Notes: generated by a model not told the origin, from the letters alone. Numbered from the stretch's first letter, positions 8,207-17,253 are shown. The stretch: DNA of 64,000 nt from Amycolatopsis sp. MtRt-6 (GCF_017308975.1 NZ_JADWPD010000007.1:62001-126000), one strand, 5' to 3'. Translations and numbers: made by a program.

Positions 8207-8959
8207 GTGGTGGACGTGGCAACAGGCCGGGTGGACGTTCCGGTCGAGGCGCTGGCCGCGCTGGCCGAACGCGAACAGGTCGGCCAGCTCCACCTCACCC
8301 TGCGGCCGGAGCCGCTGTGGCTTTCGGACGCCGAACGCGACGAGGCCGGCAAGCGGGTCGACGCCGCGCTCGCCGAGGCCGGGCTGGTCGACGCGCGCGG
8401 CCGGGCCACCGTCGACTTCCTCGACTGGCTTCCGCTGCTGGTCAGCCCCGCGCGGGAGTGCTACGGCTGGGTCGGCGCCGGCGGGCAGACCTACGGTGTG
8501 CTCGCCGCGGCGAAAGGCCTGCAGGCGGTCCTGGCCGTCTCGGACGGGACGCACGTCGGCGTGCAGGAGATCGACCGGAGCCGGCTGGCCGAATCGCTGG
8601 TCGAGCAGCTGCCGCCGGTCGGGGCCGGTGGTGGCCGGCTGCGGACCGTGCGGGTCGCGGACCTGACCGAGGCGGCCCGGCGCGGGCAGGCTGCCTACCC
8701 GCTGGACCCGGCCGTCGCCGACGTCGTCAGCCTGGTGCAGCGGCCGGTCTCGGGCAGCGGGGAACTCTACGTCGGCCGGCGTGACGACGTCGGCCGCCAC
8801 ACCTGCCTGCAGCAGCCGCTGCACTACGCCGACACCGACTGGGGCCGGTACCTCAGCTACACGACCGGCTCCGGCGACGACGCCGTCATCCACATCGGCC
8901 CGGCCGGTCCGCAGGAGCTGGCCGACACGCTCGCCGAGCTGGCCGGCACGCTGAACTGA
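8207..8959 (+). CDS. EspG-like type VII secretion chaperone
   Basis: 250 residues; tandem GTG codons at 8207 and 8210 are both possible starts. It matches the ESX secretion-associated EspG family in length and pattern: an N-terminal beta-rich half (LHLTLRPEPLWLSDAERD), a central hydrophobic strand pair (YGVLAAAKGLQAVLAVSDG) and the C-terminal block SGSGELYVGRRDDVGR...RYLSYTT. EspG binds PE/PPE substrates in the cytosol and delivers them to the ESX machinery. None of the machinery genes (eccB-E, mycP) is in the window, so the cassette would need an apparatus encoded elsewhere. Confidence 0.75.
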   Translation: MVDVATGRVDVPVEALAALAEREQVGQLHLTLRPEPLWLSDAERDEAGKRVDAALAEAGLVDARGRATVDFLDWLPLLVSPARECYGWVGAGGQTYGVLAAAKGLQAVLAVSDGTHVGVQEIDRSRLAESLVEQLPPVGAGGGRLRTVRVADLTEAARRGQAAYPLDPAVADVVSLVQRPVSGSGELYVGRRDDVGRHTCLQQPLHYADTDWGRYLSYTTGSGDDAVIHIGPAGPQELADTLAELAGTLN

Positions 8960-9037
8960 ACGAAAAGGCCGTGCGCAGGGGAGCGCTCGGCGCTAATGTG
9001 ACAGCGCTGTTGTATTTCCCGGTGGAAGGACGCGCTG

Positions 9038-9985
9038 ATGCTGTACCCCGCGATCGAACCCTACGAGCACGGCATGCTCGACGTCGGCGACGGGCACGAG
9101 ATCTACTGGGAAACCTGCGGGAACCCCGCCGGCAAGCCCGCGCTGGTCGTGCACGGCGGCCCCGGCTCCGGCTGCTCGGCGAACCTGCGCCGGTACTTCG
9201 ACCCGCGGCGGTACCGGGTCGTGCTCGTCGACCAGCGCGGCTGTGGGCGCAGTACCCCGCACGCCGGCGCTCCCGTCGCCGACCTCTCCGCCAACACCAC
9301 CGACCACCTGGTCGCGGACTTCGAACTGCTCCGGACGCGCCTCGGCATCGAAAAGTGGCTGCTGTTCGGCGGTTCCTGGGGCTCGGTGCTCAGCCTGACC
9401 TACGCGCTGCGCCACACCGAGCGCGTCAGCGAAATCGTCCTGATGGGCCTGGCGACCGACCGCTTCATCGAGATCGAAATGCTCATCCGCGGCCTCGGCG
9501 CCTACTTCCCGGACGCCTTCGCCAAGTTCCGTGAAGGCGTGCCGGAAAGCGAGCGCGACGGCGACCTTTCGGCCGCCTACCACCGGCTGCTGATGGACCC
9601 GGACCCCGCCGTCCACCACCAGGCCGCGAAGGACTGGTGCGCCTGGGAAGACGCGATGCTCCCGGGCGTCCCGCCGCACGACGTCTTCGAGGACCTCGCC
9701 TACCGGCTCTGCTTCGCCCGGCTGGTCACGCACTACTTCAGCAACCGCGCGTTCCTCCCGGACGGCGAGATCCTGCGCAACCTCGGCAAGCTCGCGGGCA
9801 TCCCGGCGGTGCTGGCGCAGGGCGTGCTCGACACGAGCAACCTCGTCGGCACGCCCTGGCTGCTGCACCACGGCTGGCCGGGCAGCGAGCTGGTGCTGCT
9901 CGAGAACATCGGGCACTCCACCCAGGACGCCCCGATGCAGGACGTCCTGATCGGCGCGACCGACCGGTTCGCGCTCAGGGGATGA
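9038..9985 (+). CDS. pip: Proline iminopeptidase
   Basis: 315 residues. Alpha/beta hydrolase of peptidase family S33: oxyanion-hole motif HGGPGSG (about 39-45), DQRGCGRSTP (65-74), nucleophile elbow GGSWGS with Ser113, and a C-terminal GHSTQ histidine. It releases N-terminal proline from peptides in the cytosol. Length fits the family. The C-terminus overlaps the convergent dehydrogenase gene by 11 bp, so there is no room for a terminator between them. Confidence 0.92.
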   Translation: MLYPAIEPYEHGMLDVGDGHEIYWETCGNPAGKPALVVHGGPGSGCSANLRRYFDPRRYRVVLVDQRGCGRSTPHAGAPVADLSANTTDHLVADFELLRTRLGIEKWLLFGGSWGSVLSLTYALRHTERVSEIVLMGLATDRFIEIEMLIRGLGAYFPDAFAKFREGVPESERDGDLSAAYHRLLMDPDPAVHHQAAKDWCAWEDAMLPGVPPHDVFEDLAYRLCFARLVTHYFSNRAFLPDGEILRNLGKLAGIPAVLAQGVLDTSNLVGTPWLLHHGWPGSELVLLENIGHSTQDAPMQDVLIGATDRFALRG

Positions 9986-11168
9986 GCAGCCCCGGCTCGC
10001 CTTCCGGGGCGAGCGCGGCTTCCGCGCGCCGGGCCCGGTTGGCCTCGGCCAGCCGCAGCCCGGTGACGCGCAGCGGGAGCCGGTCCATGTTCCACTCGGC
10101 CAGCAGCAGCGCGATCTTCGCCTGCATCTCCGTGCGCAGCCGCAGGAACCCCTCGGCCGGGTCCGCGCCGACCTCGCCGAGGAGCAGCCACCACGCCCAC
10201 GCCGCCGCGCCCGCGTTGGCGACGAAATCGGGCACCACCGCGACTCCGCGGGCCGACAGCGCCGCCTCCGCTTCCGGTGTCGTCGCCGCGTTGGCCGCTT
10301 CGACGACCACCTTGGCCTTGACCGCGCTCTCGTTGTCCGCCCGCAGCGCGTAGGAGATCGCCGCCGGCACGAAGATGTCCGCGTCGATCCCGACGATCGT
10401 TTCGCGCGGCAGCGCGCGGACCCCGGCGGGCAGCCGGGTCCGGTCCACCTCGCCGAAGCGGTCGCGCAGGTCGAGCAGCGCCGGGACGTCGAGGCCGGCC
10501 GGGTCGTACAGCGTGCCCGCGGCGTCGGCCACCGCGACCACCCGCGCGCCGGCTTCGTGCAGGTACCAGGCCGCGCCGCCGCCCATGGTGCCGATGCCCT
10601 GGATCGCCACCGTCGTCTCGCGCACGTCCCAGTCCCACGCCGCCGCGACGCCCAGGCACGCCTGTGCCACGCCGTAGCCGCCGACGACGTCGCCGAGCAG
10701 CAGCCCGCCGGGGACCGGCGCGGTGAGGCCCGCCTGCACCCGGCGCAGGGTGCGCGCCGGGTCGGCCGACCGGCGGATCGCGGCGTGGTACGACTGCTCC
10801 AGGCCCAGCTCGGCGAACACCGAGTCGATCAGGTGCTGCGGCACGCCGAAGTCCTCGGCGGTCACCCAGTGCGCGTCCAGCCACGGCCGCAGGAACGCGC
10901 AGAAGCGCTTCAGCACGTCGAACGCGCGCGGGTCCTTCGGGTCGAAGTCGATCCCGCCCTTGGCCCCGCCGACCGGCAGGTTGAACGTCGCGGTCTTGTT
11001 GGCCATGCCCCGGGCGAGGTCCTCGACCTCGGTCATCGTGCAGCCGGCCCGCATCCGGGTGCCGCCGGTGGCGACACCGGAGACCAGGCTGTGCACGACC
11101 AGGTAGCCGTGCGCGCCGGTGACGGGATCGGTCCACGTGAGCCGCATCAGCGGCTGGGCGGGGGTCAT
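9975..11168 (-). CDS. Glu/Leu/Phe/Val dehydrogenase
   Basis: 397 residues from ATG 11168, which has GGAGG 11 nt upstream. Members catalyse NAD(P)-dependent oxidative deamination of amino acids. Visible signatures: substrate site GGTRM (35-39), MANKTATFNLPVGGAKGGI with the two conserved lysines (about 58 and 70), and a Rossmann-type QGIGTMGGGAAWYL near 220. The particular amino acid cannot be read from sequence. It is divergent from a LysR-type regulator, which probably controls it. Confidence 0.88.
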   Translation of the reverse strand: MTPAQPLMRLTWTDPVTGAHGYLVVHSLVSGVATGGTRMRAGCTMTEVEDLARGMANKTATFNLPVGGAKGGIDFDPKDPRAFDVLKRFCAFLRPWLDAHWVTAEDFGVPQHLIDSVFAELGLEQSYHAAIRRSADPARTLRRVQAGLTAPVPGGLLLGDVVGGYGVAQACLGVAAAWDWDVRETTVAIQGIGTMGGGAAWYLHEAGARVVAVADAAGTLYDPAGLDVPALLDLRDRFGEVDRTRLPAGVRALPRETIVGIDADIFVPAAISYALRADNESAVKAKVVVEAANAATTPEAEAALSARGVAVVPDFVANAGAAAWAWWLLLGEVGADPAEGFLRLRTEMQAKIALLLAEWNMDRLPLRVTGLRLAEANRARRAEAALAPEGEPGLLIP

Positions 11169-11251
11169 CGGGCCACTCACCTCCAGGGAAGTCCGGGGCG
11201 GCCTCGTGACCGCCATCACGAGCGTGCGCCCCCGGTGGCCCGCCCGTCCAT

Positions 11252-11278
11252 TTAACGCTGCTGCACGATCTCGTTTAA
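11252..11278. promoter_or_regulatory. Candidate LysR-type operator between dehydrogenase and regulator
   Basis: TTAACG (11252-11257) and CGTTTAA (11272-11278) form an imperfect inverted repeat in an AT-rich patch of the 119-bp divergent intergenic region, 10 nt before the lysR start. LysR proteins commonly bind such interrupted dyads near their own promoter. Confidence 0.3.
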
Positions 11279-11287
11279 GTTTTGTGT

Positions 11288-12214
11288 ATGGAGCTTTCGC
11301 TGCACCGCTTGCGGATGCTGCGCGAGCTGCACCGCCGGGGCACCGTGACGGCGGCGGCCGCGGCGCTGCACTACACCGCTTCGGCGGTGTCACAGCAGCT
11401 CGCGCAGCTCGAGCGGGACGTCGGCGCGAAGCTGTTCGAACGGCTCGGCCGGCGCGTCCAGCTGACCGAGCTCGGCACCCTGCTCACCGAGCACGCCGAA
11501 GAGATCCTCGGCTCCGTCGAACGCGCGACGCTCGCCCTGGAGGAGGCCCAGGAGTCCCGCACGGTCCGGCTGACCGCCGGGGTGTGGGCGTCGGTGGCGT
11601 CCGGCCTGCTGCCGACGGCGTTGACCGCGCTCGCCGGGGAGCACCCCGGCATCGAGGTGCGCACCCGCGAGCTGGCCCCCGAGGACACCGCCGAAGCGGT
11701 CCGGGACGGCAGCCTCGACCTGTCGTTCGTGATCGACTACTCCGACGCGCCGACGCCGTGGGACGCCGGGCTCGAGCGGGCCGTCGTCGCCGTGGAGCGG
11801 CTGCACGCGGCGGTGCCGCGGGGTGCGGTGCCCTCGGGGTCCGCGTCGCTGGACGACCTCGCCGAACACCCGTGGATCCTGGCCGGCGCCAAGTCGCACT
11901 TCGGCCGCGCGATGCGCACGGCCTGCCAGCGCCACGGCTTCACGCCGAAGATCAACCACGAAGTCGAGGAGCAGTCGACGGCGATGGCGATGGTGGGCGC
12001 CGGCCTCGGCATCACCCTCGTGTCCGACCTCGGCCTGCGCCTGCTGCGGCCGCCGGGGATCGACGTCGTCACCCTCACCACGCCGCTGCTGCGCACGGTG
12101 TCGATCGCCTACCGGCGCACCGCGTTCCGGCGGCCCGCGCTGCACCTCGTGATCGACGCCGTGCGGGCCTCCGCGGCCGAGCTCGGACTCGGCACCGAGC
12201 CCGCTTTGCCCTGA
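11288..12214 (+). CDS. LysR-family regulator
   Basis: 308 residues. N-terminal winged helix-turn-helix (about 3-62; GTVTAAAAALHYTASAVSQQ then LAQLERDVGAKLFER), and a type-2 periplasmic-binding effector domain (about 90-300). The ATG at 11288 gives a standard LysR N-terminus; an upstream in-frame TTG adds only two residues. It is divergent from the amino-acid dehydrogenase and so is the likely regulator of amino-acid catabolism there. The effector is unknown. Confidence 0.88.
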   Translation: MELSLHRLRMLRELHRRGTVTAAAAALHYTASAVSQQLAQLERDVGAKLFERLGRRVQLTELGTLLTEHAEEILGSVERATLALEEAQESRTVRLTAGVWASVASGLLPTALTALAGEHPGIEVRTRELAPEDTAEAVRDGSLDLSFVIDYSDAPTPWDAGLERAVVAVERLHAAVPRGAVPSGSASLDDLAEHPWILAGAKSHFGRAMRTACQRHGFTPKINHEVEEQSTAMAMVGAGLGITLVSDLGLRLLRPPGIDVVTLTTPLLRTVSIAYRRTAFRRPALHLVIDAVRASAAELGLGTEPALP

Positions 12215-12335
12215 TCAGGGACTTCTTACGGAGTGGTGAACGCCTCCCGGAGCGCAAGATCCGCCCTGAATTTGTCGTACCCCGCGTGTAGCGTCCGAAG
12301 TCGAGAAGTTCTATCCCAAACGGACAGGAACGGAC

Positions 12336-13598
12336 ATGCAGACGGTGCACGATTTCCCCGAGAAGTCGGGTAGTGCGTCGAACCGCACCGCGCGGGTCCT
12401 GGCGGACCGCGCGGCCGGCGAGGCGTACGTCGCATCGGTGTGTTTCAAGCACGGCCCACCTCGCCTGACCGGCGTGGAACTGGAATTCACCGTGCACCAT
12501 GCCGAAGACCCGGCCACACCCCTCGATCCCGACGTCCTCGCCACGGCACTGGGTCCGCACGCCCCGCGGACACTCCGCCCCGGCAGCCCCGCCTCGCCAC
12601 TCCCGGCCGGCTCGCCCGTGAGCCTCGAACCCGGGTGCCAGGTCGAGATTTCCGCACTGCCCCAGGCCTCCCTGCGTGAGCTCGACGCAGTCGTCACGGC
12701 CGACCTCCACCACCTGCGCGACCGCCTCGCCGCCCACGGCCTCGTCCTGGGCGAAACGGGCATCGACGCCCACCGCGCGCCCCGCCGGCTCCTGCACACC
12801 CCGCGCTACGCGGCGATGGAGCGCCGGTTCGCGCCGATCGGTCCCGGCGGCCTCACGATGATGTGCAGCACCGCAGGCCTGCAGATCTGCGTCGACGCGG
12901 GCGAGCCCGAGCACCACGCCGCCCGGTGGGCGGCCGCGCACGCGATGGGCCCGCCCCTGCTCGCCCTCTTCGCCAACTCCCGCGTCCACGCCGGACGCGA
13001 CACCGGGCACGCCTCCGCGCGCTGGCTCGCGGTGCACGAAACGGAAGCGGTGCGCACGCGCACGGCCGCCGTGGCGGGCGACGACCCGGCCGGAGCGTGG
13101 GCCGGGCGCCTGATGGACGTCCCGCTGCTGGTGCTGCCCCGCGGCGACCGGCCGTGGGACGCGCCCGACGGGCTGACGTTCGCCGACTGGATCGACGGCC
13201 GGGGCGCGGCCGCCCTGCTGCCCCGGCCGACGGTGGCGGACCTCGACTACCACCTGACGACGATGTTCACCCCGGTCCGGCCGCAGGGGTACCTGGAGAT
13301 CCGGTACCTCGACGCCCAGCCGCCGGAGGAGTGGCTGGCCCCGGTGGCGCTGGTGTCCGCGCTGCTGGCCCGGCCGGTCACCGTCGACAAGGTGCGCGAG
13401 ATCGGCGCCCCGGTCGCGGACCGGTGGGCCACGGCGGCGCGCCGCGGCCTGGCCGACCCGGAGCTGGCGGCCGCCGCGGCGGCACTGGCCGAGCTCGGCT
13501 GCGCCGAACTGGGCGCGACCGGGCTGGCGGCGGAGCAGATCGCCGAGATCAGCGAGAGCGTGCTGGGGCGCGCGGACCGATCGAGGAGCAAAGCATGA
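12336..13598 (+). CDS. egtA: Ergothioneine biosynthesis glutamate-cysteine ligase EgtA
   Basis: 420 residues, ATG with AGGA 8 nt upstream. GCS2-type ATP-grasp-like ligase that forms gamma-glutamylcysteine for ergothioneine. Visible: GVELEFTVHH (about 45-55), SLEPGCQVEISALPQ (about 97), GLTMMCSTAGLQICVD (about 172) and YLEIRYLDAQPPEEW (about 318), the usual order in EgtA. First gene of the egtABCD operon; its stop overlaps the egtB start (ATGA). Confidence 0.92.
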   Translation: MQTVHDFPEKSGSASNRTARVLADRAAGEAYVASVCFKHGPPRLTGVELEFTVHHAEDPATPLDPDVLATALGPHAPRTLRPGSPASPLPAGSPVSLEPGCQVEISALPQASLRELDAVVTADLHHLRDRLAAHGLVLGETGIDAHRAPRRLLHTPRYAAMERRFAPIGPGGLTMMCSTAGLQICVDAGEPEHHAARWAAAHAMGPPLLALFANSRVHAGRDTGHASARWLAVHETEAVRTRTAAVAGDDPAGAWAGRLMDVPLLVLPRGDRPWDAPDGLTFADWIDGRGAAALLPRPTVADLDYHLTTMFTPVRPQGYLEIRYLDAQPPEEWLAPVALVSALLARPVTVDKVREIGAPVADRWATAARRGLADPELAAAAAALAELGCAELGATGLAAEQIAEISESVLGRADRSRSKA

Positions 13599-14932
13599 GC
13601 ACGGAAGCACTGGGCGACCTGAGCGCGCAGGACCTGCGCGCGCGGGCGGCCGAAGCACTGACCCGGGCGCGGGCGCGCAGTGTCGCGCTGACCGACGCGG
13701 TCGACGACGAGGACCTCGTCCGCCAGCATTCGAAGCTGATGTCGCCGCTGGTCTGGGACCTGGCGCACATCGGCGTCCAGGAAGAGCTGTGGCTGGTCCG
13801 CGACGTCGGCGGCCGGGAGCCGCTGCGGCCGGACATCGATGACATCTACGACGCCTTCCAGCACGCCCGCGCCGACCGGCCGGAGCTGCCGCTGCTCGGC
13901 CCGGCCGAGGCACGCGCGTACGTCAAGCAGGTCCGCGAGAAGGCCTTCGACGTGCTGGAACACGCGCCGATGGAAGGCAGGCGGCTGACCGAGCAGGCGT
14001 TCGCGTTCGGCATGATCACCCAGCACGAGCAGCAGCACGACGAGACCATGCTGGCCACCCACCAGCTCCGCAAGGGCGACCCGGTGCTGCACGCGCCCGA
14101 GCCGCCGCCCGCGCGGTCGGGCACGCTGCCGCGCGAAGTGCTGGTCCCCGGCGGTGCCTTCACCATGGGCACGTCCGCCGAGCCGTGGGCCCTGGACAAC
14201 GAGCGCCCGGCGCACGAGATCGCCGTCGAGGCGTTCTGGATGGACACCGTCCCGGTGACGTGTGGCGCGTACGTCGCATTCCTCGACGGCGGCGGCTACG
14301 ACGACCGGCAGTGGTGGAGCCCGGCCGGCTGGGCCTACCGGCAGGACAACGGCATCACCGCGCCGCGGTTCTGGAAGCGGGAGCAGGACGGCTGGTGGCG
14401 CACCCGTTTCGGCGTGTACGAGCGGATTCCGGCCGACGAGCCGGTCGTGCACGTTTCCTACTACGAAGCCGAGGCGTACGCGGCCTGGGCCGGGCGGCGG
14501 CTGCCGACCGAGGCGGAGTGGGAGAAGGCGGCGCGGTTCGACCCGGCCACCGGCCGCTCGCGCCGCTTTCCCTGGGGCGACGGGGAACCGGCCGCCGAGC
14601 ACGCCAACCTCGGCCAGCGGCACCTGCGGCCGGCCCCCGTGGGGGCGTACCCGGCCGGTGCGTCGCCGACCGGCGTGCACCAGCTGATCGGCGACGTCTG
14701 GGAGTGGACGAGCACCGACTTCCACGGCTACCCGGGCTTCGCGGCCTTCCCGTACCGGGAGTACTCGGAGGTGTTCTTCGGCCCCGAGTACAAGGTGCTG
14801 CGCGGCGGGTCGTTCGGCACCGACTCGGCCGCGATCCGGGGCACGTTCCGCAACTGGGACTACCCGATCCGGCGGCAGATCTTCGCCGGCTTCCGCACCG
14901 CCCGCGACGCCGCGCCCGGCGAGGTGGGGTAG
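13595..14932 (+). CDS. egtB: Hercynine oxygenase EgtB
   Basis: 445 residues. Non-haem iron sulfoxide synthase that joins gamma-glutamylcysteine to hercynine with O2. The N-terminal DinB-like domain carries the iron ligands: His58 in WDLAHIG and His144/His148 in THEQQH-type QHEQQHDE. The C-terminal FGE-sulfatase-type domain (about 170-440) has MGTS, LPTEAEWEKAARF and the ending LRGGSFGTD...RTARDA. The length is normal. It is coupled to egtA by a 4-bp overlap and is 4 nt from egtC. Confidence 0.95.
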   Translation: MSTEALGDLSAQDLRARAAEALTRARARSVALTDAVDDEDLVRQHSKLMSPLVWDLAHIGVQEELWLVRDVGGREPLRPDIDDIYDAFQHARADRPELPLLGPAEARAYVKQVREKAFDVLEHAPMEGRRLTEQAFAFGMITQHEQQHDETMLATHQLRKGDPVLHAPEPPPARSGTLPREVLVPGGAFTMGTSAEPWALDNERPAHEIAVEAFWMDTVPVTCGAYVAFLDGGGYDDRQWWSPAGWAYRQDNGITAPRFWKREQDGWWRTRFGVYERIPADEPVVHVSYYEAEAYAAWAGRRLPTEAEWEKAARFDPATGRSRRFPWGDGEPAAEHANLGQRHLRPAPVGAYPAGASPTGVHQLIGDVWEWTSTDFHGYPGFAAFPYREYSEVFFGPEYKVLRGGSFGTDSAAIRGTFRNWDYPIRRQIFAGFRTARDAAPGEVG

Positions 14933-14936
14933 GCGC

Positions 14937-15692
14937 ATGTGCCGCCACATCGGCTACCTCGGCGAGCCGGTCCCGCCCGCCGAGGTGCTCTTCCACGCCC
15001 CGCACTCCCTGCTGGTGCAGTCCTACGCGCCGGCGGACATGCGCGGCGGCGGCTCGGTGAACGCCGACGGGTTCGGGCTGGGCTGGTACCCCGGCCCGGG
15101 CTCGCCACCGCTGCGCCACCGGCGTTCGACTCCACTGTGGACGGACGAGACGCTGCCGCCGCTGGCGGCGGCGGTCACCGCGGGCGCGTTCGTCGCCGCG
15201 GTCCGCAACGGCACCACCGGCCTGCCGGTGACCGAGGCGGCCGCGGCGCCGTTCACCGCCGGGCGCTGGCTGTTCAGCCACAACGGCGTCGTCCGCGGTT
15301 ATCCGGACTCGCTGGCCGAACTGGCCAAGACCCTGCCGGTCACCGACCTGCTGACCCTGGAGGCGCCGACGGACTCGGTGGTGCTCTGGGCGCTGCTGCG
15401 GGCCCGGCTGGCCACGGGGGAGGACCCGCTGACGGCGGTGGCGGCGCTGACCACCGCCGTCGAGGCGGCCGCCCCCGGCTCCCGGCTCAACTTCCTGCTC
15501 ACCGACGGCGAAACGCTGATCGGAACCACCTGGACGCACGCGCTCTCCGTGCTGGAGACCCCGGCCGGTGTGCTGCTGGCGTCCGAACCCCTCGACGGCG
15601 ACCCGCGCTGGCGGCCCGTCCCCGACCACCACGCCGTGCGCGCCACCGCGGCCGGCGTCGACCTGCTTCCCCTCACCCAGGAGCCGTCATGA
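14937..15692 (+). CDS. egtC: Gamma-glutamyl-hercynylcysteine sulfoxide hydrolase EgtC
   Basis: 251 residues. Class II glutamine-amidotransferase fold; the nucleophile Cys2 follows the initiator Met (MCRHIGYLG). Other family blocks: NADGFGLGWYP (about 42), AAVRNGTTG, FSHNGVVRGYP (about 115) and EAPTDSVVLW. It removes the gamma-glutamyl group from EgtB's product. The stop overlaps the egtD start by four bases. Confidence 0.94.
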   Translation: MCRHIGYLGEPVPPAEVLFHAPHSLLVQSYAPADMRGGGSVNADGFGLGWYPGPGSPPLRHRRSTPLWTDETLPPLAAAVTAGAFVAAVRNGTTGLPVTEAAAAPFTAGRWLFSHNGVVRGYPDSLAELAKTLPVTDLLTLEAPTDSVVLWALLRARLATGEDPLTAVAALTTAVEAAAPGSRLNFLLTDGETLIGTTWTHALSVLETPAGVLLASEPLDGDPRWRPVPDHHAVRATAAGVDLLPLTQEPS

Positions 15693-16666
15693 CCGAAGTC
15701 GATCTCGACCACCACCGCTCCGGCGACGCCGTCACCGCGGAACTGCGCGCGGACGTCGTCGCCGGGCTCACCGCGCCGCAGAAGTGGCTGCCGCCCAAGT
15801 GGTTCTACGACGCCGACGGCAGCGAGCTGTTCGAGAAGATCACCCAGCTGCCGGAGTACTACCCGACCCGCAGCGAGCGCGAGGTGCTGGCCGCGCACGC
15901 CGGCGACGTCGCGAAGCTGACCGACGCGCACACGCTCGTCGAGCTCGGCTCGGGCTCGAGCGAGAAGACCCGGCTGCTGCTCGACGCGCTCACCGGGCAC
16001 GGCACCCTGGAGGCGTTCGTCCCCCTGGACGTGTCCGAATCCGCGCTGGCCGAGGCCGCCGAAGCGATCTCGAAGGACTACCCGGGCCTCGCCGTCCGGG
16101 GTGTCGTCGGCGACTTCACCCAGCACCTCGACCTGCTGCCGGACGGGCAGCCGCGGGTGGTCGCCTTCCTCGGCGGCACGATCGGCAACTTCCTGCCCGC
16201 CGAACGCGCGACCTTCCTGCGCTCGGTCCGGGAGGTCCTCGACGAGGGGGAGTGGCTGCTGCTCGGCACCGACCTGGTCAAGGACGCAGGCATCCTCGAA
16301 CGCGCCTACGACGACGCCGCCGGCGTGACGGCCGAGTTCGACAAGAACGTGCTGCGGGTGATCAACGCCCGCCTCGGCGCGAACTTCGACGTCGACGAGT
16401 TCGAGCACGTCTCGCACTGGGACGCCGAAAACGAGTGGATCGAGATGCGCCTGCGGGCCCGCCGCGGGCTGACCGTCGAGATCCCCGGCGCGGACCTCAC
16501 GGTGACCTTCGCCGCGGGGGAACACGTCCGGACGGAGATCTCGGCCAAGTTCCGCCCGAGCGGCGTCGAGGCCGAGCTGGCCGCGGCCGGGTTCGCCCTC
16601 GAACACTGGTGGACCGACTCCCAGCAGCGGTTCGGGGTGAGCCTGGCAAAATCCGTGCGTGGCTAA
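15689..16666 (+). CDS. egtD: L-histidine N-alpha-methyltransferase EgtD
   Basis: 325 residues. Trimethylates histidine to hercynine using SAM, the first dedicated step of ergothioneine synthesis. Motifs: WFYDADGSELFEKIT (38-52), PEYYPTRSE (55-63), SAM site VELGSGSSEKTRLLL (84-98), FLGGTIGNF (about 170) and the C-terminal EISAKF. No egtE (PLP-dependent C-S lyase) follows, although egtE often completes the cluster; that step must be served by a gene elsewhere. Confidence 0.95.
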   Translation: MTEVDLDHHRSGDAVTAELRADVVAGLTAPQKWLPPKWFYDADGSELFEKITQLPEYYPTRSEREVLAAHAGDVAKLTDAHTLVELGSGSSEKTRLLLDALTGHGTLEAFVPLDVSESALAEAAEAISKDYPGLAVRGVVGDFTQHLDLLPDGQPRVVAFLGGTIGNFLPAERATFLRSVREVLDEGEWLLLGTDLVKDAGILERAYDDAAGVTAEFDKNVLRVINARLGANFDVDEFEHVSHWDAENEWIEMRLRARRGLTVEIPGADLTVTFAAGEHVRTEISAKFRPSGVEAELAAAGFALEHWWTDSQQRFGVSLAKSVRG

Positions 16667-17135
16667 TCCTCTCCGGGCACTGGCCCGGGCCGTCGGCACC
16701 AGGCCGTGGCTGATGCGCACGGCCCGGTTCGTCGTGTGGGCGGACAAGAAACTGCACAAGGCGTTCGGCGGCCGGGTGAGCCTCGTGGCGCTCGCCGGGC
16801 TGCCGTCGCTGCGCCTCACCACGACCGGCCGCAAGAGCGGGCTGCCTCGCGGCACCAACCTGCTCTACTACCCGCGCGGCCGCGACTTCGTGCTGACGGC
16901 GTCCAACTGGGGCCGCCCGCACGACCCGGCGTGGGCGCTCAACCTGCGGGCCCACCCGAAGTGCGCGGTGGCGCTGGCCGGGAAGCCGGTCGACGTCGTC
17001 GCGCGGGAGCTGCACGGCGAGGAGTACGAGCGGATGTGGGGCGAGCTGCTCGCCTTCTGGCCGGGGTACGCGATGGAGCAGCGCGAGGCCGCCCGGCCGT
17101 TGCCGGTTTTCGTCCTCACGCGGGTAGCCCGATAG
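16659..17135 (+). CDS. Deazaflavin (F420)-dependent nitroreductase-family protein
   Basis: 158 residues. Ddn/DUF385 split-barrel family, with the F420-binding pattern LRLTTTGRKSGLPRGTNLLYY (about 50-70) and NWGRPHDPAWALNLRAHP (about 87-104). Members reduce quinones, enones or other substrates with F420H2. The GTG start lies inside egtD (8-bp overlap), so it is translationally coupled to ergothioneine synthesis; whether it acts on that pathway or on oxidative stress is unknown. Confidence 0.85.
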   Translation: MANPLRALARAVGTRPWLMRTARFVVWADKKLHKAFGGRVSLVALAGLPSLRLTTTGRKSGLPRGTNLLYYPRGRDFVLTASNWGRPHDPAWALNLRAHPKCAVALAGKPVDVVARELHGEEYERMWGELLAFWPGYAMEQREAARPLPVFVLTRVAR

Positions 17136-17200
17136 GCGCTGACCATCCGTTCGGCCGGTGCCGTGATTCACCGCTTTGTGCCAGTCTCACCCGGGTAACG

Positions 17201-17226
17201 CGCCGTGACGTCGTGACATCACGGCG
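17201..17226. promoter_or_regulatory. Perfect dyad upstream of the TAP-family peptidase
   Basis: 8-nt arms CGCCGTGA (17201-17208) and TCACGGCG (17219-17226) are separated by 10 nt; the spacer repeats GTGAC. It ends 14 nt before the ribosome site GGGAGGAG. It could be an operator or an mRNA hairpin. Confidence 0.45.
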
Positions 17227-17253
17227 GAGTGCGTGACCTAGGGAGGAGACGTC

